Below, in pieces: positions 15,952 to 25,332 of a stretch of DNA of 64,000 nucleotides. Location: positions 124,001 to 188,000 of the forward strand of contig CAVWNR010000002.1 of the NCBI GenBank assembly GCA_963756525.1. Direction: 5' to 3'. How positions within the stretch are numbered: position 1 is the first letter of the stretch; the number at the start of each line of letters is the position of its first letter. The notes beneath the pieces were generated by a model. That model was not told the DNA's origin and ran no database searches. It was given only the letters and a program-made list of their open reading frames with translations. Made by a program: the position numbers and the translations under genes. Source of the stretch: CAVWNR01 sp963756525 (GTDB lineage Bacteria; Actinomycetota; Actinomycetes; Mycobacteriales; Jatrophihabitantaceae).

Positions 15952-16971
15952 ATGACGAGCCCGACGTCCGACGAGACGCTCGTCTCGACCGGCGCGTTAC
16001 CGGCTCCGGCACGGGTCCGGGCCCTGGTGGGCGAGGCGTACGAGCGCTTCCGCGCGGTCGCGGACGGGCAGGTGTCGTCGGTGTATCCGGCACTCGCCCG
16101 CGTCAGGCCCGAGCTGCTCGGGATCGCCGTCGTCGGCGTCACCGGGCAGGTCGCCACGGCAGGTGACGCCGACGTCGAGTTCACGCTGATGAGCTGCGCC
16201 AAGCCGTTCGTGTTCGCATTGGCCTGCCAGGCGCTGGGCGTCCAGGAGGTCCGGCGGCGGGTGGGGGTCAATGCGACCGGGCTCGCGTTCAACTCGGTGA
16301 CGGCGGTGGAGCGGGCAGACCGCGGGCGTACCAACCCGATGGTCAACTCCGGCGCGCTTGTGACAACCGGGCTGGCGGGAACCGGCGAGTCGCCGACGGA
16401 GCGCTGGTCGACGCTGCTCGATGGCCTGTCCCGGTTCGCGGGGCGGCGGCTGACCATGGACGACGAGGTGTATGAGTCCGCGTCGGCGACCAATCAGCGC
16501 AACCGCGCGCTCGCGCTGCTGCTCGATGCCACCGGCGCGCTGGCCGCGGATCCGGCGGAGGTGACCGACCTGTACACCCGGCAGAGCTGCCTGCGGGTGC
16601 ACGCGATCGACCTGGCGACGATGGGTGCGACGCTCGCCGACGGCGGCGTCAATCCGGTCACCGGCGAGCAGGTGGTCGACGCGTCGGTGGCTCGGGCGAC
16701 GCTGGCCGTCATGGCGGTAGCCGGGCTGTACGAGACCTCCGGCGACTGGCTGCTCGACGTGGGACTGCCGGGCAAGAGCGGCATCGGCGGCGGGATCGTC
16801 ACGGTCTCACCGGGCAAGGGCGGTCTGGGCACTTTCGCACCGTCACTGGACCCGGCCGGCAACAGTGTCAAGGGCTGCCTGGTGGCTGCCCACCTGGCGC
16901 GCCGCCTCGGCCTGGACGTCTTCGCCTCTGCGCCGGCCGCGACCACGCCGAGCGAGCGGGATGACCGGTGA
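15952..16971 (+). CDS. glsA: Glutaminase (GlsA family)
   Basis: A 339-residue serine-dependent beta-lactamase-like glutaminase that hydrolyses L-glutamine to glutamate and ammonia. Key motifs are the SxxK-type FTLMSCAKPFVF, GLAFNSVTAVE, NPMVNSGAL, and the glycine-rich GLPGKSGIGGGIVTVSPGKGGLGTFAPSLD. All expected blocks are present and the length is normal. The next gene starts within its stop codon (GTGA overlap), so the small membrane protein is probably co-translated. Confidence 0.9.
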   Translation: MTSPTSDETLVSTGALPAPARVRALVGEAYERFRAVADGQVSSVYPALARVRPELLGIAVVGVTGQVATAGDADVEFTLMSCAKPFVFALACQALGVQEVRRRVGVNATGLAFNSVTAVERADRGRTNPMVNSGALVTTGLAGTGESPTERWSTLLDGLSRFAGRRLTMDDEVYESASATNQRNRALALLLDATGALAADPAEVTDLYTRQSCLRVHAIDLATMGATLADGGVNPVTGEQVVDASVARATLAVMAVAGLYETSGDWLLDVGLPGKSGIGGGIVTVSPGKGGLGTFAPSLDPAGNSVKGCLVAAHLARRLGLDVFASAPAATTPSERDDR

Positions 16972-17447
16972 GTCGGCTGTTCGGTCCGGGGTCGATGGGC
17001 CTTGCCGTGTACGGCGCCATTGCCGCCGGGCTGGCGCTGGCGATCGGGGTCGACACGACGCTCAGCACGGTGGCCATCGCGATCGCGGTGCTGGTCGAAC
17101 TCGTGGCCTTCTATGCGGCGCACGTGTACGCAGACACGATCGGGCAGCGCTACGACCGCCCGGAGGTTCGCTGGCCGCAACGGCTGAACCACTGCTGCCG
17201 CCATGATCTTGCCATCCTGTTCGGCGGGCTGCCGATCCTCGGGGCCTTCGTGCTCGAACGCATCGTCGGACTCGACCGCGACCGCAGCGCCACCATCGCG
17301 CTGATCGTCCTGATCGCGTTGCTCGGCGGCTATGGCTGCTTGGCGGCGCGCCGCAGCGGCGTCACGTGGGCCCAAGCGGTCGGTGAAGGTGCCATCGCCG
17401 CGTTGATCGGACTCGGCATCCTGCTGCTCAAGCTCCTGCTGCATTGA
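16968..17447 (+). CDS. Small multi-pass membrane protein
   Basis: 159 residues with about four hydrophobic helices (about 9-27, 33-51, 81-96 with VLERIVG, and 107-125), and a final hydrophobic stretch IAALIGLGILLLKLLLH. It resembles actinobacterial hypothetical membrane proteins with no assigned function. The GTG start overlaps the glutaminase stop, which indicates coupling; there is no direct clue to activity. Confidence 0.65.
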   Translation: MSRLFGPGSMGLAVYGAIAAGLALAIGVDTTLSTVAIAIAVLVELVAFYAAHVYADTIGQRYDRPEVRWPQRLNHCCRHDLAILFGGLPILGAFVLERIVGLDRDRSATIALIVLIALLGGYGCLAARRSGVTWAQAVGEGAIAALIGLGILLLKLLLH

Positions 17448-17467
17448 CCGTGTTCCGCTGACGCGCC

Positions 17468-19144
17468 CTACAGGTGAACGGGCGCGCCTGGGCCCCAAGG
17501 AATGCCGATGACGTACCAGACGACGAACATGATGGTCGACGCTGCCAACAAGATCGCCGCATAGGGCAGCATCAACGCGATCACCGTGCCTATGCCAGCC
17601 TTCTTCTGGTACCGGTGGACGATAGTCACGATGAATGGTAGGTAGACCATGAGCGGCGTGAGCACGTTCACGGGCGCGTCCCCGACACGGTACGCGGCTT
17701 GCACCGTCTGCGGAGCGATATTCAGGTGCAAGAAGAGCGGGATGAAGATCGGTGCGAAGATCGCCCACTTGGGTACCAGTCCCGGCATGATGAAGTCGAG
17801 AAGCACGAACACCAAGATTAAGATGAACAGCAGCAGCAACGCCGGAAAGTTTGCGGTCTTGAGCACATTCGCCATCGCTCCAGCGAGAATCTGCGGCATC
17901 CTCGTGTAATTGAAGTACGCGATGAACTGCGCGATCATCAGGAACATCACCAACAGTCCGCCTAGGCCACTGAACGATTTTGTGATACCGGTGATGATGT
18001 CGTCCTTGTTCTTGAACGTCTTGGCGCCGAAGCCGTAGCAGGCACCACACACCAGGAAGATCGCCGAGATGATGAAGATCAGACTCGACATGAACGGCGT
18101 CGGACCGATGATCGCGCCGGTTACCGGGTCGCGCAGCGGGGCACCCGGTGGGAACGTCAACCCACACACGACCACGACACTGACGATCAGGCCGTACAAG
18201 GCCCAGCGCAGACCACGTGATTGGGCCTCGTGGTCGAAGTCCTCCGACAGCGCGTCCGGCACCTCCTGACCAGGAGCGGGGGTCCACTTTCCGAGGCGGC
18301 GCTCGATGAGCCTCGCGCTCACCAAGGCGGCCACCGCGGCGAGGATGAATGAGCCTGCGATCATGAAGAAGTAGTTGGCAGTCACCTCGACGTGCTTGCC
18401 GGCAGTCCCTATCGCCTCGTTGGTGATCTCGGTGAGCATGCTGTCGGAGGGCGTGATGATCACATTGAACGTGAAGATCGCGCCTACGCCGGCGAACGCC
18501 GCGGACATGCCGGCTAGCGGATGGCGGCCGACGCTTGCGAACGCGGAGGCGGCAAGGGGCACCAGGATCAGGTAGCCGGCGTCGGTCGCGACGCTGGAGA
18601 GCACACCGACGAAGATCACGATGAACGTCAGGAACGTCGTTGGCGCGATCTTAACCATCTTGTGAATCAGGGCCGCCATCATGCCGGCGTGCTCGGCCAC
18701 ACCGACGCCCGCCATGGCAATCAGGACAACCGAGACCGGGCCGAAGTTGGCGAAGTTGTCGACGAACGAGCTGAACATGTGGGCGATTCCGGCACCGTTG
18801 AGCAGGTTCTGGATGTGGACCGTCTCGTGGTGGATCGTGTACGGGGGCTGGTTGACCAGATTGACCGGGGTGTTGGTCTCGGTGTCGTGCAGCACGATCG
18901 ACCCGCCGAGTTGGTCGATGGACTCGGACAACACACGAAGTGGATTCGGGACCGCCACGTCCTCGGTGACCTTGATGCCGGCCCAGGACAGGATCGCCGA
19001 GAGCACGGCAACGAGGCCGATGAGGTAGGCGAACATGATCGACGGGTTGGGCACCTTGTTGCCCACCCGCTCGATCCAGCCGAGCATGCCGCCTGAGCCG
19101 GGCTCTTCGACTGCTTCCGCGTCGCTAGTGTCGGTGATCGCCAT
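17468..19144 (-). CDS. abgT: AbgT-family transporter
   Basis: 558 residues, all consistent with the AbgT family (p-aminobenzoyl-glutamate transport; some members export sulfonamides). Clear family segments are ERVGNKVPNPSIMFAYLIGLVAVLSAI, VVLIAMAGVGVAEHAGMMAALI, and NVLTPLMVYLPFIVTI, with many membrane helices. Its base composition is visibly less GC-rich than its neighbours, only part of which hydrophobic codon use explains. It lies shortly after the leucyl aminopeptidase gene on the same strand, so a peptidase-transporter pair handling aminoacyl or glutamyl conjugates is plausible. Confidence 0.9.
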   Translation of the reverse strand: MAITDTSDAEAVEEPGSGGMLGWIERVGNKVPNPSIMFAYLIGLVAVLSAILSWAGIKVTEDVAVPNPLRVLSESIDQLGGSIVLHDTETNTPVNLVNQPPYTIHHETVHIQNLLNGAGIAHMFSSFVDNFANFGPVSVVLIAMAGVGVAEHAGMMAALIHKMVKIAPTTFLTFIVIFVGVLSSVATDAGYLILVPLAASAFASVGRHPLAGMSAAFAGVGAIFTFNVIITPSDSMLTEITNEAIGTAGKHVEVTANYFFMIAGSFILAAVAALVSARLIERRLGKWTPAPGQEVPDALSEDFDHEAQSRGLRWALYGLIVSVVVVCGLTFPPGAPLRDPVTGAIIGPTPFMSSLIFIISAIFLVCGACYGFGAKTFKNKDDIITGITKSFSGLGGLLVMFLMIAQFIAYFNYTRMPQILAGAMANVLKTANFPALLLLFILILVFVLLDFIMPGLVPKWAIFAPIFIPLFLHLNIAPQTVQAAYRVGDAPVNVLTPLMVYLPFIVTIVHRYQKKAGIGTVIALMLPYAAILLAASTIMFVVWYVIGIPWGPGAPVHL

Positions 19145-19171
19145 CGGCTTCCCTCGATGAATCGTGACCGG

Positions 19172-20680
19172 TCAGCCGGCGGCCTTGCCGAAGTCGAGCG
19201 CGAGCTCGACCAGCAGCCGGGTGCCGTAGCCGGTGGCGCCCTTGTTCACCCAGCCGCGCGGCGCGTCGGCCTGCGCGGTACCCGCGATGTCGATATGTGC
19301 CCACCGAGTGTCGCCGACGAACTCGGCAAGGAACAGCGCGGCGGTGATGCTGCCGGCGTTCGCCCCGCCCATGTTGGAGATGTCTGCGACGTCCGAGTCG
19401 AGCTGGTTGCGATACCGGCGGGCGAGCGGCAGCTGCCATACCGGCTCGTCGGTGCGCTCGGCCGCGGCCTTGACCCGATCGACGAGCGTCTGGTCGTTCC
19501 CCAGCACGCCGGCAATCTCAGTGCCGAACGTGCGCAGGCACGCCCCGGTGAGCGTGGCGATGTCGACGATCGCGTCGACGCCCTGCTCGACGGCCATCAC
19601 CAGCGCGTCGGCCATCACCAGCCGTCCTTCGGCGTCGGTGTTGAGCACCTCGACCGTTCGCCCGCCGTGGATGGTGATCACATCGCCGAGCTTCATCGCC
19701 GAGCCGGAGGGCATGTTGTCGGTGCACATCAGATAGCCGGTGACCTCGGCCGTACACCCCAGCTCGCGCAGCGTCGTCATCGCCGCCAGCACGACCGCCG
19801 CACCGGTCATGTCGTTCTTCATCGTCGCGTGCACGGCGTCGGCGGGCTTGAGCGCGATGCCACCCGAGTCGTACATGATGCCCTTGCCGACGAAGGCCAG
19901 CCGCGCGGACGGCTCGCCGTCCGGCCGGTACGTCAGCTTGATCATCCGTGGTGGATCGACACTGCCCCGGTTGACACCGAGCAAGCCGCCGCAGCCGAGC
20001 TTGACCAGCGCGTCACGGTCGGACACCTCGACCTGCAAGCCATGCCGGGCACCCACCTCGACGGCGACCTCCGCCATCCGGGTCGCGGTGAGCACGTTCC
20101 CCGGAGAGTTGGCGAGGTCGCGGCCCAGCAGCGCCGCATCGGCGATGACCTTGCCACGCTGGACGCCGGAGTCGACGGCCGCGCGCGACGCGTCATCGGC
20201 AACGAGCCGGAGCTCGCTCACCTCGATCGGCGCGTCCGACACGCCCCGGATGCGAAACGCATATCGGGCCAGCAGCACGCCTTCCACGATCGCCTGGGCC
20301 GCGTCGGCCGGCGAGCCGGCGGCGAGCGGCGGCACGGTGAAGCCGAGCCGGGCGTCCTCGGGGACCGCGCGGGCGAAGGCCGCGGCCGCATTGCGCAGCG
20401 CGGTGGCGTCCAGCTTCGCCGCTTCCCCGACGCCGACGACGACGGTGGCCGCGCCCCCGCTACGTGGCACGCACACCGCCTGGCCGACCCGACCGTGGAA
20501 TCCGGCGCGGCGCAGTGCCTCGCGGTCCGCGCCGAGTTCGGCCGGCACTTCACCGTCCGTGCCGACCGCGAAGCCGACCGCGTCCACGTCCCCGACACCG
20601 TCGGGCGCGAGCGCGGTGGTGACCGCAACATGGCGGCGCAGCGTCGGAACGGGATCGAACGGGTCGCCGGCATTCGGCAT
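19172..20680 (-). CDS. pepA: Leucyl aminopeptidase (M17)
   Basis: A 502-residue M17 metallo-aminopeptidase. The catalytic domain carries FVGKGIMYDSGGIALKP (usual lysine and aspartate ligands; the common ITFDSGG is IMYDSGG here), NDMTGAA, and the signature NTDAEGRL, with ATLTGAC after it. It removes N-terminal residues in the cytosol using two metal ions. The ATG at 20680 has a GGGGGCG ribosome-binding site; a TTG a few codons upstream is a weaker choice. It is followed on the same strand by abgT after 27 nt. Confidence 0.9.
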   Translation of the reverse strand: MPNAGDPFDPVPTLRRHVAVTTALAPDGVGDVDAVGFAVGTDGEVPAELGADREALRRAGFHGRVGQAVCVPRSGGAATVVVGVGEAAKLDATALRNAAAAFARAVPEDARLGFTVPPLAAGSPADAAQAIVEGVLLARYAFRIRGVSDAPIEVSELRLVADDASRAAVDSGVQRGKVIADAALLGRDLANSPGNVLTATRMAEVAVEVGARHGLQVEVSDRDALVKLGCGGLLGVNRGSVDPPRMIKLTYRPDGEPSARLAFVGKGIMYDSGGIALKPADAVHATMKNDMTGAAVVLAAMTTLRELGCTAEVTGYLMCTDNMPSGSAMKLGDVITIHGGRTVEVLNTDAEGRLVMADALVMAVEQGVDAIVDIATLTGACLRTFGTEIAGVLGNDQTLVDRVKAAAERTDEPVWQLPLARRYRNQLDSDVADISNMGGANAGSITAALFLAEFVGDTRWAHIDIAGTAQADAPRGWVNKGATGYGTRLLVELALDFGKAAG

Positions 20681-20826
20681 GATCGCCCCCAAAGCGGACG
20701 TGGTCGCACCCGAACGAGAGTGCCAGCGTGCAGCGTTTCACGCTCGTTTACGCCTGTCCTCATCACCAGAGCATGAGGCGAGTGTTCAGAACCTGAAGAA
20801 GACCGGCACGAGGTCGTTGAGGCCGA

Positions 20827-20913
20827 TCACGCCGTTGCGCACAGCACGAGCGCGGCACCGATCGCGACCAACTCGACCGCGAGCACCAGAAATGTGATGG
20901 CCGCGTGACTCAC
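20827..20913 (-). CDS. Possible 28-residue transmembrane microprotein
   Basis: In the otherwise empty 370 nt between pepA and the next + strand gene there is a short GTG-initiated frame whose product is almost wholly hydrophobic (one helix, AITFLVLAVELVAIGAALVL). On the same strand TAGGGT (20921-20926) lies exactly 7 nt before the GTG, the arrangement seen at other leaderless starts in this window. That spacing is the main argument for it; length and the lack of conservation data argue for caution. I see nothing else in this gap. Confidence 0.3.
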   Translation of the reverse strand: MSHAAITFLVLAVELVAIGAALVLCATA

Positions 20914-21050
20914 TCGACAGACCCTACCCAGCCATGGCTGGCGGCGCGCCTGACTGCTGTCGCACGTTCGTGCTGCGACTATGAAGCCCCGTCCGGCCAG
21001 GCGCGATCATCGTTAGGGCGCGGCGGACGCCATCGTGAGAAGGGACCTAC

Positions 21051-21440
21051 GTGAACTATCCGCTGCTCGACGTGTTCTGGACCATGCTGTGGCTATTCCT
21101 GTGGATCCTCTGGATTTTCCTTGTTATTCGCATTATCACCGATATCTTCCGCAGCCCCGACCTCAGTGGCTGGGGAAAAGCAGGGTGGACCATATTCTTG
21201 ATCGTGCTGCCGTTCCTCGGGGTTCTGGTCTACGTCATCGCCCGCGGCTCGACGATGCACCGACGCGAGGTGCACGCGGCGCAAGCGAACGATCAGGCGT
21301 TTCGCCAGTACGTGCAGACCGTCGCCACACCGAACGGCGCCTCCGCGGCCGACCAGCTCACCAAGCTGGCCGCCTTGCGTCAGCAGGGAGTGATCACCGA
21401 CGAGGAGTTCGCGGCGCAGAAAGCCCGGATACTCGCGTAG
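21051..21440 (+). CDS. PLDc_N/SHOCT-domain membrane protein
   Basis: 129 residues. Two membrane helices (residues about 8-30, MLWLFLWILWIFLVIRIITDIF, and 44-64, AGWTIFLIVLPFLGVLVYVIARG) form the phospholipase D-nuclease N-terminal (PLDc_N) motif. A SHOCT-type helical tail follows (QLTKLAALRQQGVITDEEFAAQKARIL). Proteins of this kind are common in actinobacteria and have no proven function. The GTG start has a clear site, AGAAGGGA, just upstream. Confidence 0.82.
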   Translation: MNYPLLDVFWTMLWLFLWILWIFLVIRIITDIFRSPDLSGWGKAGWTIFLIVLPFLGVLVYVIARGSTMHRREVHAAQANDQAFRQYVQTVATPNGASAADQLTKLAALRQQGVITDEEFAAQKARILA

Positions 21441-21514
21441 CACGACACCATCGGAGGGACGTCGTCCCGATCGTCGGCTGCTCGGATTCCGCGTCGTCCG
21501 CCTGCGCGGCGGTG

Positions 21515-22696
21515 TCAGGGGTGCATCACGACCTTGACGGTGCCGTCCTGCTTCTTCTGGAAGTTCTCGAAGGCGGTCGGCGCCTGCGCCAGCGGCACCC
21601 GATGCGTGGCGAATGTCTCGACGCCAAGAGGATCCGAGTCGGCGAGCAGTGGCATGATGTCGTCGATCCAGCGCTTGACGTTGGCCTGGCCCATGCGCAG
21701 CTGAATCTGCTTGTCGAACAGCCGCATCATCGGGATCGGGTCGGTAGCGCCGCCGTAGACGCCGCTCAGCGAGACCGTCCCGCCGCGACGCACGATGTCG
21801 ATGGCGGTGTAGAGCGCCGCGAGCCGGTCGACGCCCGCCCGCTGCATCATCGGCGCGGCGATCCAGTTCGGCAGCGTCCCTACCACCTGATGCGCGAGCT
21901 TCGACACCGGCGAACCGTGCGCCTCCATGCCGACCGCGTCGACCACCGAGTCCGGGCCGCGGCCGTCGGTTCGGTCGCGGATCATGTCGCCGATGTCGTT
22001 CTCGTGCCCGCGCAGGTCGATGACCTCCGCCCCACGCGCCCGGACCCGCTCCAGGCGTTCGGGTACCAGATCGACGCCGATCACACGCATACCGTGCTGT
22101 GCGGCGATGCGGCAGCACATGTCGCCGATCGGTCCCAAGCCGAGCACGACGAGCGTCCCGTCCTTCGGCACGGCGGCGTACTCAACCGCCTGCCAGGCCG
22201 TGGGGAGGACGTCGGAGAGGTAGACGAACCGCTCGTCCGGCGCGTCCGACGGCACCTTGATGTGCGTGTGGTTGGCATGCGGCACGCGCAGGTATTCCGC
22301 CTGGCCACCGGGCACCTCGCCGTAGAGCTTCGAGTAGCCGAACAGCGCCGCGCCCATGCCGTATTCATGCACCTGGGTGGTCTCGCACTGCGAGTAGAGA
22401 CCCTCCCGGCACATGAAGCAGTGCCCGCACGAGATCTGGAACGGGATGACGACCCGATCGCCGGGCTGCACCTCGGTGACCTGGGAGCCGACCTCCTCGA
22501 CGATGCCCATCGCCTCGTGCCCGAGGATGTCGCCCGGCGACATGAATGCGCCGAGTGTCTCGTAGAGATGCAAGTCCGAACCGCAGATGTTCGTGCTGGT
22601 GACCTTCACGATCGCATCGGTCGGCTGCTGCAACTTCGGGTCCGGGACGTTTTCGACGCGGACGTCGCGCCGGCCCTGCCAGGTGACTGCCTTCAT
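21515..22696 (-). CDS. Zinc-dependent alcohol dehydrogenase
   Basis: A 393-residue medium-chain dehydrogenase resembling glutathione-independent formaldehyde dehydrogenases. The catalytic zinc site is formed by NICGSDLH and LGHEAMG. The structural zinc is bound by the four cysteines in SCGHCFMCREGLYSQC. The NAD site is VLGLGPIGDMCCRIA. It should oxidise an alcohol or aldehyde with NAD+. I chose the ATG at 22696 (MKAVTWQGRRDV), the usual family start; another ATG six codons upstream would overlap the epimerase stop. It follows the epimerase after about 10 nt, so the two are likely co-transcribed. Confidence 0.87.
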   Translation of the reverse strand: MKAVTWQGRRDVRVENVPDPKLQQPTDAIVKVTSTNICGSDLHLYETLGAFMSPGDILGHEAMGIVEEVGSQVTEVQPGDRVVIPFQISCGHCFMCREGLYSQCETTQVHEYGMGAALFGYSKLYGEVPGGQAEYLRVPHANHTHIKVPSDAPDERFVYLSDVLPTAWQAVEYAAVPKDGTLVVLGLGPIGDMCCRIAAQHGMRVIGVDLVPERLERVRARGAEVIDLRGHENDIGDMIRDRTDGRGPDSVVDAVGMEAHGSPVSKLAHQVVGTLPNWIAAPMMQRAGVDRLAALYTAIDIVRRGGTVSLSGVYGGATDPIPMMRLFDKQIQLRMGQANVKRWIDDIMPLLADSDPLGVETFATHRVPLAQAPTAFENFQKKQDGTVKVVMHP

Positions 22697-22706
22697 GCGG
22701 TTCGGT

Positions 22707-23729
22707 CTACCCATCGGCTCTCGGAGTATCACCGGCGTCACGGCGCGGGTAGAGCAGCGGTCCGGCAGTGCCCTGTCCGGCGGAGAGCGCACCCACGAAG
22801 CTGCGCAGCGCGTCGGTCGCCCGGTGCCGCGGCGTCCAGCCGAGCTCGCGGGCGCGATCGGTCCGCATCCATGGCAGCGCCATCGCCATGTCGAACCACG
22901 GCGCTTCGGTGGGCTGCAGCCGCAGCCGCCAGGCCAGCGCCATCCCGGCATGCACGACAGCCGGCGGCATCGGCGGGCCGACCCCGCCGAACTCCGCCCG
23001 CAGCGAGTCGCGGTCGATCACCGGCTCGGCTGCGAGGTTGAATGCGCCGCCCGGGCGTTCCCGCAGGAAAAGCGCGAGCGCCTCTGCCACGTCGTCGGCG
23101 TGCACGAACTGCACACCCAGCTCGCTCGGCCAGGGCGCGAGCCTGAGCATGCTCGGCCGGAGCAGGCTCACGGGAGCGAGCCGGCCGATGAAGTAGCGCA
23201 TCACCTCGCTCGCCGCGGCCTCGTGCAGCACGACTGCCGGGCGCACCCGGGTGATCGTCCGTTCGCTCTGCGCCGCGTCGAGCAGCCGCTCCACCGCCGC
23301 CTTGTCGACGCTGTAGCTCGGGGCGGGCATCCCGCCGGTCGGCCACGACTCGCCCACCCACCGGCCGGCCCCCGGCGAGTAGGCGCCGACCGACGAGACA
23401 CAGACCAGGTGCGCCACGTCGGCACCGCGCATCGCCTCGAGTACCGCCGCAGCGCCACCCTGGTTCACCCGGCGCAGCCGCTCGCGGTCGCGGCTCGGCT
23501 GGATCGCCCAGGCCAGGTGCACGACCGCGTCGCAGCCGCGCATCGCGGCGGTCAGGGCTTCCACGGCTGACGAACCGGCGAGATCGATCGACTCCCAGCT
23601 GGCGGCGCTGTACGGCGCTACGGCCGGTGGCCGGCGTCGGCTCACCGCCACGACCTCGTGCTCACCACCGAGCCGGCGAAGCAGCGCCGTCCCGAGGTTC
23701 CCGGAGGCACCAGTGATCAGGATTCGCAT
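22707..23729 (-). CDS. NAD-dependent epimerase/dehydratase family protein
   Basis: A 340-residue extended-SDR protein. The N-terminus RILITGASGNLGTALLRRLG is the NAD-binding motif, CVSSVGAYSPG holds the catalytic serine, and the YxxxK is in YSVDKAAVERLL. It probably acts on a nucleotide sugar or related compound, but the substrate cannot be deduced. Its start faces palindrome copy 3 and a divergent membrane-protein gene. Confidence 0.82.
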   Translation of the reverse strand: MRILITGASGNLGTALLRRLGGEHEVVAVSRRRPPAVAPYSAASWESIDLAGSSAVEALTAAMRGCDAVVHLAWAIQPSRDRERLRRVNQGGAAAVLEAMRGADVAHLVCVSSVGAYSPGAGRWVGESWPTGGMPAPSYSVDKAAVERLLDAAQSERTITRVRPAVVLHEAAASEVMRYFIGRLAPVSLLRPSMLRLAPWPSELGVQFVHADDVAEALALFLRERPGGAFNLAAEPVIDRDSLRAEFGGVGPPMPPAVVHAGMALAWRLRLQPTEAPWFDMAMALPWMRTDRARELGWTPRHRATDALRSFVGALSAGQGTAGPLLYPRRDAGDTPRADG

Positions 23730-23834
23730 CGCTCTCCGATCTGCGCGCCGACGCAGTTCCGGCCGGGTCGATTCCCCATCCCCGTCCCCGCTAAACCACG
23801 ACACGCCCCTTCCCGCTCCCCCCCGACCCATAGT

Positions 23835-23883
23835 GTTGATGTTGGACTTGTGGCTGGTATTCGACCACTACTCCAACATCAAC
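23835..23883 (+). repeat. 49-bp dispersed palindrome, copy 3
   Basis: An intact copy in the same orientation as copy 1, sharing its imperfect right arm (CCACTACTCC). It sits between two divergently transcribed genes, upstream of both, where a terminator role makes little sense. Confidence 0.85.
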
Positions 23884-24003
23884 AGCGGAGGGGCCCGCTT
23901 GACACGGCCGGTTCCGTCGAGTCTGCTGGAATAGGGGATCGTGCCCGCGCCGCCGCCGAGGCGAGCGGGCACCTTGCACCGCGTACTGCGGGGGGACGCG
24001 TCG

Positions 24004-25230
24004 ATGGCGAACGGTTCGTCGCTGGTGGAGCGAGGTCGAGCACGGCTCGTGCCCCGCCGTCCGCGGCGCGCTGCGCGCGTCCCACTGCACTCGGTGGTCG
24101 CGGACGTCCAGGCCGAACTGCGCGCGGTGAACTCGACCGGGCCGGCCTACCGGGGCAGGCTCGCCGGGCGGCGCCGCATGCGGGTGCGAGCGGGTCACTG
24201 GCGGCGCCCGCACTCGGGCTGGGACGCACCGAGCATCTGGGTGCGCCTCGCCGGGGCGAGCGCGTGGCCGTACTTCACCGCCGTGCACCCCGTCGCCCGA
24301 GGCGGCGCCACCTGGCCGCAATCAGCTGTGCTGGCGCACGCCGAGGACGTCGCCGAGCAGGAAGCGATCCGCCGGTCCGACCGGTCAAGGCGCCTGCGCC
24401 GGCGCGTCCTGGCAGCGATCGCGGCGACGGCGGTCGGTGCGGCGGCCGTGGTGGCGGGCGTTCTCGTCGTGCAGCAGCGACACCCCCAGGCACCGCCGCG
24501 CGCAGGCGGCGACACGGTCGCCCGGGCGGCCGGCACCGACCAGATCCGCTCAGCGGAGCAGTGGGTGCTGGCGAACATCCCGCCGGGCGCCGCGGTCGGA
24601 ACCGACGCGAAGGTCGCCGTCGACCTGACCTTGCAGAGCCCGGCTGGCAGCCAGTTGAACGTGACCGACCTGGGGGCTTCCGGGTTGGGCAACGACGCCT
24701 TTGTCGTGTCCACGCCGGCGGCGCGGAAAGAGGCTGCCGGCAATCCCATCGCTTCCGCTGCGCTCGTCGGGGGCGTTCCGATCGCGGCGTTCGGCAGCGG
24801 CCCAACGATGGTGCAGGTCTGCCGGGTGGGTCCGGACGGTCAGGCGACCCTGCTCGAGCAGTGGGCCGCCGACGGAGTCGCCCGCGAGACGGCCGGCGTG
24901 GCGCTGTCCGCCAACCCGCTCATCCAGGCCGATCCCGCGACCCGGGGCCGGCTCGCCACGGGCGCGCTCGACCTGCGTGCCGCCACCGTGCTCGCCCTGC
25001 TCGCCGGCAGCGGCGACGTCCGGGTCGCCCGGATCGTCCCCGACCCGGCGCAACCGGCCGACCAGCCGATCCGAACGGTGCAGATCCAGCTCAGCCCACC
25101 GTCGCGGCTGGCCGCCACGCTCGCCGGCGTCCCGGACCTCTACCGTCCGCGCGGTGTGCAAACGCTGCCGGACGGGTCGCAGCTGCTCCAGTGGGACCTG
25201 TCCACGGCGCCGATCCAGTCGGTGAGCTGA
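24004..25230 (+). CDS. Single-pass membrane protein of unknown function
   Basis: About 408 residues. An Arg-rich cytoplasmic N-terminal region (residues about 1-140) is followed by one membrane helix (RRRVLAAIAATAVGAAAVVAGVLVV) and an extracytoplasmic C-terminal domain of about 230 residues starting near AGTDQIRSAEQWVLANIPPGA. The layout resembles anti-sigma-like or cell-envelope proteins, but no known motif is recognised. The ATG at 24004 follows a GGGGGGA site; a GTG at 23941 would add 21 residues. It leads the DUF4397-sortase genes and may belong with them. Confidence 0.65.
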   Translation: MANGSSLVERGRARLVPRRPRRAARVPLHSVVADVQAELRAVNSTGPAYRGRLAGRRRMRVRAGHWRRPHSGWDAPSIWVRLAGASAWPYFTAVHPVARGGATWPQSAVLAHAEDVAEQEAIRRSDRSRRLRRRVLAAIAATAVGAAAVVAGVLVVQQRHPQAPPRAGGDTVARAAGTDQIRSAEQWVLANIPPGAAVGTDAKVAVDLTLQSPAGSQLNVTDLGASGLGNDAFVVSTPAARKEAAGNPIASAALVGGVPIAAFGSGPTMVQVCRVGPDGQATLLEQWAADGVARETAGVALSANPLIQADPATRGRLATGALDLRAATVLALLAGSGDVRVARIVPDPAQPADQPIRTVQIQLSPPSRLAATLAGVPDLYRPRGVQTLPDGSQLLQWDLSTAPIQSVS

Positions 25231-25332
25231 TCGACCGTATCCCCGTGCCGGCTGGCTCGTTGGACCAATCGGTAAGCACGGTTCGGGAGGCGTTCATCGC
25301 CGGACGGGCGACAGTCCCCCAGCCGGGATGGG

